A stretch of 11,439 bases of DNA, taken from positions 1-11,439 of the forward strand of contig CAJQPD010000041.1 in the NCBI GenBank assembly GCA_905480085.1, written 5' to 3'. Source of the stretch: an uncultured Acidimicrobiia bacterium (GTDB taxonomy: Bacteria; Actinomycetota; Acidimicrobiia; Spongiisociales; JAENVV01). The position numbers and the translations under genes were made by a program. The notes under the pieces were generated by a model. It was not told where the DNA came from. It saw only the letters and a list, made by a program, of their open reading frames with translations, and made no database searches. Of the stretch, positions 8,070 through 11,439 are shown in pieces (position 1 is the stretch's first letter; each line of letters starts with the position of its first letter).

Positions 8070-8585
8070 CTATGGCTGCCCGAATGTAGCCACTGAGTCA
8101 ACCGCACACTCGAACAGGACACGACGCTCGTCTTTGGAGGGGTCCCGCAACCCGTACGGAGCCTCATTTCCCGTGTACTTGGTCCACGCCTCGTCAATCG
8201 TGCTGGTCGCCCGATGACCATCGGGGCCATCCTCGTGGACCTCGTTCACGACCGTTGCCTTGATGCTCAACCAGTGATAGGCATTGGCGGGATTCATGAG
8301 CATGATCGTGACCTGCGGATTGTCACGCAACCAGGAGGTCTTCTTACGATGATCGGCAAAATTGAGAAGGACACGGTCACCGTGATACCCGAACCAAACC
8401 GGCGTCAAGCTCGATCTTCCATCCCCGCCGATGACAGCCAATACGGCCGTAACCGGAGTGTCAAGAAGTTGGCGGTAGATGTCGGGCAGCTCGTCGAGCG
8501 AAGACAATTCGCTTCGGTTGCCGACGGTGAACTGCCCGGGCTGGAGGCCCTCGGAGACATCAAGAAAAGATGCGTGTTTAAACAT
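8070..8585 (-). CDS. PPOX-class (pyridoxamine 5'-phosphate oxidase-like) split-barrel protein, flavin- or F420-dependent
   Basis: This 171-residue protein has the FMN/F420-binding split beta-barrel. The run from VTAVLAVIGGDGRSSLTPVW to HRKKTSWLRDNPQVTIMLMN (45-98) is the hallmark of small PPOX-class enzymes, where the RKK/LRDNP stretch helps hold the cofactor phosphate. YHWLSIKATVVNEVHEDG (103-120) and the C-terminal YTGNE segment fit the same family. Many actinobacterial members use F420 and reduce xenobiotics or tetrapyrroles; others use FMN or bind haem, and the sequence does not decide between these. ATG at 8585 has AAGGGA 5 nt upstream (8596-8591). It is the first gene of the minus-strand block and ends one base before the monooxygenase start. 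It could supply reduced flavin or act on the hydroxylated product; either role is inference. Confidence 0.82.
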   Translation of the reverse strand: MFKHASFLDVSEGLQPGQFTVGNRSELSSLDELPDIYRQLLDTPVTAVLAVIGGDGRSSLTPVWFGYHGDRVLLNFADHRKKTSWLRDNPQVTIMLMNPANAYHWLSIKATVVNEVHEDGPDGHRATSTIDEAWTKYTGNEAPYGLRDPSKDERRVLFECAVDSVATFGQP

Positions 8586-8646
8586 TTCGGTCCCTTCGGT
8601 GGCAAGCCGACGAAGCTACCTCGTGCGGTCTCCGCTCGGCCTGCAG

Positions 8647-8658
8647 ATCATATACGAT
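8647..8658 (-). promoter_or_regulatory. Operator-like site, copy 2 (ATCGTATATGAT)
   Basis: The minus strand reads ATCGTATATGAT. As ATC-N-TATA-N-GAT it is a clean inverted repeat apart from the two N positions. It matches copy 1 in 11 of 12 positions. It lies between the divergent PPOX (start 8585) and gabD (start 8735) genes, so one bound regulator could control both directions. AT-rich inverted repeats of this size are typical of GntR-like or TetR-like operators, but the regulator is not identifiable here. Confidence 0.5.
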
Positions 8659-8676
8659 GGACCGTAGGGGTGTCGG
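8647..8676 (-). promoter_or_regulatory. Candidate promoter of the PPOX-monooxygenase operon
   Basis: On the minus strand CCGACA (8676-8671), an 18-nt spacer and TATGAT (8652-8647) form a plausible sigma70-type promoter, with -10 five of six and -35 four of six. The predicted leader is about 55 nt. The -10 hexamer is part of the operator-like 12-mer. In the 149-nt divergent gap no equally good promoter for the rightward gabD gene was found. Confidence 0.4.
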
Positions 8677-8734
8677 CGATCACCAATCGGACCGGCCGAC
8701 CGATCAAACCTGGCGACCACGAAGGACGTAACCA

Positions 8735-10201
8735 ATGATGGAACTGAACGACCCGACGCTGCTCCGGTCTCAAACACTCATCGATGGCGCATGGGTCGAT
8801 GCGGACTCTGGTGCGACCTTCGATGTGACCAACCCGTCCGATGGGTCACTGATCGGCTCGGTTCCCGATATGGGCGTGGCTGAAACCGTTCGGGCCATCG
8901 ATGCCGCCAATCGTGCCCTCCCGGGTTGGAGAGCCCTCACTGCCAAGCAACGGGCCACCATTCTCAAGCGCTGGTATGCCCTCATCATGGAGAATGCAGA
9001 AGACCTCGCACGGATCATGACGCTCGAAATGGGCAAACCGATCCGCGAATCGCGCGGCGAGGTCGCCTTCGGCGCCAACTTCGTCGAATGGTTCGCCGAA
9101 GAAGGCAAACGGGCCTATGGCGAGGTGATCCCGACTCATGACGTCACTAAACGATTGCTCGTGCTTCAACAGCCAATCGGGGTGGTCGCGGCCATCACCC
9201 CTTGGAACTTCCCACTGGCGATGATCACCCGCAAAGTTTCACCGGCCCTCGCCGCCGGGTGTACCTCGGTCGTCAAACCGCCCGAGGATGCCCCGCTCAC
9301 CGCATTGGCAGTGGCAGCCCTGGCCGAGCGGGCGGGCGTCCCGGACGGAGTGCTCAACCTGGTCACCACCAATGATCCGGCTCCGGTCGGTCAGGAATTG
9401 TCTACCAACCCCATCATCCGGAAAATCTCGTTTACCGGTTCGACCCAGGTCGGCAAGTTGCTCATGCGCAACGCGTCGGACACCGTCAAAAATGTCTCTC
9501 TCGAACTCGGCGGCAATGCCCCGTTCATCGTGTTCGACGATGCCGACATCGATGCGGCGGTTCAGGGAGCGATCGCGTCGAAGTATCGAAACAGCGGTCA
9601 AACCTGCATCTGTGCCAACCGTCTCTATGTCCAGGATGGTGTGTACGACGAGTTCTCCAAGAAATTCGCCGAAGCGGTGAGTGCGCTTGCGGTCGGTCCC
9701 GCCATCGAAGACGGGACCGAGATCGGTCCGCTCGTCAACGACGCCGCCCTCGCCAAGGTTGAGGAGTTGGTCGGTGATGCCCTCCAGCACGGAGCGAGCG
9801 TTCTCACCGGCGGAAAGCGCCATCGCCTGGGGCGGACCTATTACGAAGTGACCGTCCTCACCAACGTCACCCAGGATATGCGTATCGCCCGTGAGGAGAT
9901 CTTCGGACCCGTCGCCCCCCTCTACCGGTTCTCGACCGAGGCCGAAGCGATCGCCCTGGCCAATGACACAACGTACGGCCTGGCCTCCTACTTCTATGCC
10001 GGCGATATTGGCCGGATCTTCCGGGTCAGCGAGGGCCTCGAATACGGCATGATCGGCGTCAACACCGGTTTGATCTCGACCGAACTCCACCCGTTCGGCG
10101 GGGTCAAGGAGTCAGGTATCGGGCGCGAGGGCTCGCACTACGGTCTCAGCGAATACCTTGAGACCAAATACGTGTGCATTGGCGGCATCTCGCCGCAGTG
10201 A
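8735..10201 (+). CDS. gabD: NAD(P)-dependent succinate-semialdehyde dehydrogenase (GabD type)
   Basis: These 488 residues resemble E. coli GabD from end to end. The enzyme oxidises succinate semialdehyde to succinate, feeding the TCA cycle; it is cytoplasmic and usually tetrameric. Signatures are ITPWNFPLAMITRKV, the dinucleotide loop ISFTGSTQVGKLL, the general base E257 in SLELGGNAPF, the nucleophile C291 in SGQTCICANRLYVQDGVYD, EEIFGPVAPL and HPFGGVKESGIGREGS. The C291-x-C293 pair corresponds to the GabD cysteines able to form a redox-regulated disulphide. ATG at 8735 is chosen because GAAGGA lies 8 nt upstream; ATG at 8738 is possible. The gene diverges from the PPOX-monooxygenase operon across a 149-nt gap carrying a shared operator-like site. 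That suggests succinate semialdehyde, or a similar omega-oxo acid, is an end product of the neighbouring pathway. Glutarate-semialdehyde dehydrogenase is the closest alternative. Confidence 0.92.
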   Translation: MMELNDPTLLRSQTLIDGAWVDADSGATFDVTNPSDGSLIGSVPDMGVAETVRAIDAANRALPGWRALTAKQRATILKRWYALIMENAEDLARIMTLEMGKPIRESRGEVAFGANFVEWFAEEGKRAYGEVIPTHDVTKRLLVLQQPIGVVAAITPWNFPLAMITRKVSPALAAGCTSVVKPPEDAPLTALAVAALAERAGVPDGVLNLVTTNDPAPVGQELSTNPIIRKISFTGSTQVGKLLMRNASDTVKNVSLELGGNAPFIVFDDADIDAAVQGAIASKYRNSGQTCICANRLYVQDGVYDEFSKKFAEAVSALAVGPAIEDGTEIGPLVNDAALAKVEELVGDALQHGASVLTGGKRHRLGRTYYEVTVLTNVTQDMRIAREEIFGPVAPLYRFSTEAEAIALANDTTYGLASYFYAGDIGRIFRVSEGLEYGMIGVNTGLISTELHPFGGVKESGIGREGSHYGLSEYLETKYVCIGGISPQ

Positions 10202-10220
10202 TTGGTGCTACATCCTGGCG

Positions 10221-10236
10221 ATCCCGACTCCGGGGT
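10221..10236 (+). terminator. Small hairpin between convergent gabD and redoxin genes
   Basis: The 35-nt convergent gap holds ATCCCG-ACTC-CGGGGT, a 6-bp stem (one G-T wobble on the plus strand) with a 4-nt loop. It ends directly before the redoxin stop codon. No T-run follows on either strand, so any terminator role is weak. Confidence 0.25.
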
Positions 10237-11229
10237 TCAGGCGCGGATTTCTCGCAGATCGATCGCCAGATCCAGCCCGACCGGTGGCAGGCAGGTCGTG
10301 TCGTTGCAGGCTTGATAGGTGATACGAATCGGAATGGTGACCGCTTCGAGGTTCTGCTGAATGTAGAACGGCACGGCCACCTCGATGTCACCCTCGACCA
10401 CATTGAACTCCTCCGTGAAGCCTTCGACCGAGAACACGTGGCCGGTGGGCACCGGGAACGGAGATATGAAGACGTCATCCTGGCTTGATATCTCCACCGT
10501 CAACCCGGTAAACCCGGGCGGGTTCGGCGGCACATACACGTGAAAACCATCTTCGACCGCCAGCCGAATGGTCACCCGCATGACCTGATTGGGGAAGTAC
10601 TCATCGGCGTCTGCCCAGGCGGCCGCCGTGACTGCCGGCCCCGATGCGGTGACCACGGTTCCACCTCCCAGGGCGTTCAATCCGAGGCGGTCCAACAAAA
10701 CGTTGCCCCCCATCCGAACCCGGTGACTTCGTTCGAACACCTTGTCTAGGACCACCCCGGCGTTGTCAAGCAGGAACGTGCCAGGGTACGGCAAACCCTG
10801 GTGTTTCTCAGCGTAGGTGAACCCCCAATATCCGGTTTCCTCGGGCATATTCGGGTTGAGCAGACCCAACTCGCCCATGACCCGGGAGCCGACATCGGAC
10901 AACAGCGGAAACTTGATCCCATTCTTGGTGCCAAAGTCAGCAAGAACCTGAACGGGATCGTAGGACACGGCTAAGACCGCGACATCGGTGGCCTGTTTCT
11001 CAAATACGTTGCGTTGCAGCTCGACCAGCTGCATCCGACACCAGGGTCACCAATCAGCTGACCGATGAAAGTTGATCATCGCCGACCGACCAGCCCGGTA
11101 CTCATGGAGATCGATCATCTCACCTGATTGGTTTGGCAGTTCCAAGTCGGGGAACCGCTCACCGATCCGCGGCCCGACAACTGAAAAGTCAACTTCGGAA
11201 AGGCCGCTACCAGGATCGGTTGGATGCAT
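10237..11229 (-). CDS. Candidate selenoprotein: UxxC redoxin (AhpC/TSA-like) fused to a DsbD-alpha-like domain; in-frame TGA read as Sec61
   Basis: Read through one in-frame TGA (11049-11047), this gene gives 330 residues ending at a TGA at 10239-10237. Residues ~20-165 are a thioredoxin-fold redoxin: IGERFPDLELPNQSG, then INFHRSADW-U61-P-W-C64-RMQLVELQ, then FPLLSDVGS and PGTFLLDNAGVV. Cysteine homologues have C at position 61, the attacking residue of the CxxC site. Residues ~195-330 resemble the DsbD N-terminal (alpha) domain: GFHVYVPPNPPG and YQACNDTTCLPP with C308 and C313. The likely role is thiol-disulphide or peroxide reduction, with the second domain as internal partner; this is inference. 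No signal peptide or membrane segment is visible at the N-terminus, which is odd for a DsbD-like module. ATG at 11229 is the first in frame but has only a weak ribosome site; GGAGGT lies 18 nt away. Callers would likely start at the ATG at 11034 and lose the active site. A nonsense-mutated pseudogene is the alternative. Confidence 0.8.
11015..11033 (-). promoter_or_regulatory. Candidate bacterial SECIS element
   Basis: In the mRNA (minus strand) TGCAGCT and AGCTGCA form a perfect 7-bp stem closed by the 5-nt loop GGUCG. The first loop G is the 21st base after the UGA, close to the E. coli fdhF geometry, whose apical loop also contains GGUC. The stem lies inside coding sequence (MQLVELQ), as bacterial SECIS elements do. 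Caveat: the frequent codons CAG, CTG and GAG contribute to this complementarity. Confidence 0.65.
11047..11049 (-). other. In-frame TGA, probable selenocysteine codon
   Basis: This TGA is in the same frame as 60 codons upstream and 269 codons downstream that together make one continuous redoxin-DsbD protein. It occupies the first-cysteine position of the CxxC motif, where selenocysteine commonly replaces cysteine. Reassignment of TGA to tryptophan is unlikely, because gabD, the monooxygenase gene and this gene itself all end at TGA. Confidence 0.75.
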
Positions 11230-11439
11230 TTCGACGACTCTAGACCAACCTCCAGATCATCGGACCGACCCCACGGCCGGGTTTGGACTCGCCCTCGCCT
11301 GGAAATCCCGGATGGCCTCCTATACGGGGGAAGACCGGCAAACGTCCGTACCCGGCAGCCATCCGCCCACCTGCCAGGCGATTACTACGATGGCAGGCTC
11401 AATTAGTCTGGACGCACCCATGATCCAAGTCGCTCCGAA
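11230..11439. other. Upstream region of the selenoprotein gene, no assignable gene
   Basis: No convincing coding region was found. A minus-strand frame is open from the window edge to a TAG at 11322-11320 (39 residues, with a hydrophobic PAIVVIAWQVGGWL stretch). It could be the tail of a neighbouring gene, but that cannot be judged. GTATAGGAGG on the minus strand (near 11317-11326) includes a possible TATAGG -10 element. Confidence 0.3.
11370..11397. repeat. Inverted repeat CCTGCCA / TGGCAGG
   Basis: Seven-base perfect arms (11370-11376 and 11391-11397) flank a 14-nt AT-richer spacer. The repeat lies about 140 nt upstream of the selenoprotein start. It could be an operator or a hairpin in a neighbouring transcript. 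No T-run supports termination. Confidence 0.35.

Noticed and set aside
8069..8230. N-terminal extension of the monooxygenase frame up to 8230
   Set aside because: It overlaps the PPOX gene completely, has arginine-rich composition unlike any flavoprotein N-terminus, and the TTG at 8068 gives the expected family length.
11035..11049. TGA as tryptophan (alternative genetic code)
   Set aside because: gabD, the monooxygenase gene and the redoxin gene itself terminate at TGA, and Trp is encoded by TGG throughout, including next to this site.
11420..11439. Possible plus-strand gene start (MIQVAP) at the right edge
   Set aside because: Only six codons are visible and the upstream GGA is a poor ribosome site; cannot be supported.

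Overview
This is an 11.4 kb, gene-dense, high-GC stretch of bacterial DNA. It has GTG/TTG starts, tight stop-start junctions, a PutA with a C-terminal extension and a small split-barrel flavin/F420-type protein. Together these suggest an actinobacterial chromosome, possibly Acidimicrobiia-like; this is inference, as no marker gene is present. No insertion sequence, tRNA, rRNA or CRISPR array was seen.

Layout. 1-1425 (+) is the 3' part of putA (L-glutamate-semialdehyde dehydrogenase end). After a 194-nt gap comes a zinc medium-chain alcohol dehydrogenase, 1620-2618 (+). It converges, with a 15-nt gap, on a five-gene minus-strand block read from 8585 down to 2634: a PPOX-type split-barrel protein (8585-8070), a class A FAD monooxygenase resembling 2,6-dihydroxypyridine 3-hydroxylase (8068-6887), a DRE-TIM (HMGL-like) condensing enzyme (6812-5583), an M24 'pita-bread' protein aligning with the DMSP lyase DddP but with an altered metal site (5543-4305), and a compact ATP-grasp plus phospho-His dikinase-like protein (4301-2634). 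Divergent from the block is gabD, an NAD(P)-dependent succinate-semialdehyde dehydrogenase (8735-10201, +). It converges on a redoxin/DsbD-alpha fusion gene (11229-10237, -).

Main discovery. The redoxin gene is interrupted by one in-frame TGA at 11049-11047, exactly where the first cysteine of the CxxC redox motif belongs (W-[TGA]-P-W-C-R). Immediately downstream is a perfect 7-bp stem with a GGUCG loop, at the right distance to be a bacterial SECIS element. I read this as a selenoprotein: a UxxC redoxin fused to a DsbD-alpha-like domain, 330 residues with Sec61. Ordinary gene callers would split or truncate it.

How the genes may work together. The five-gene block and gabD look like one catabolic unit. 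A nearly identical 12-bp operator-like sequence (ATCGTATATSAT on the minus strand) occurs in the 8585/8735 divergent intergenic region and again in the promoter region of the condensing-enzyme gene. Ring hydroxylation by a DHPH-like enzyme together with succinate-semialdehyde oxidation recalls N-heterocycle (nicotine-type) catabolism, but the substrate cannot be read from sequence. The condensing enzyme, M24 protein and phospho-His protein each lack features of their textbook relatives, so the block may encode an undescribed pathway.
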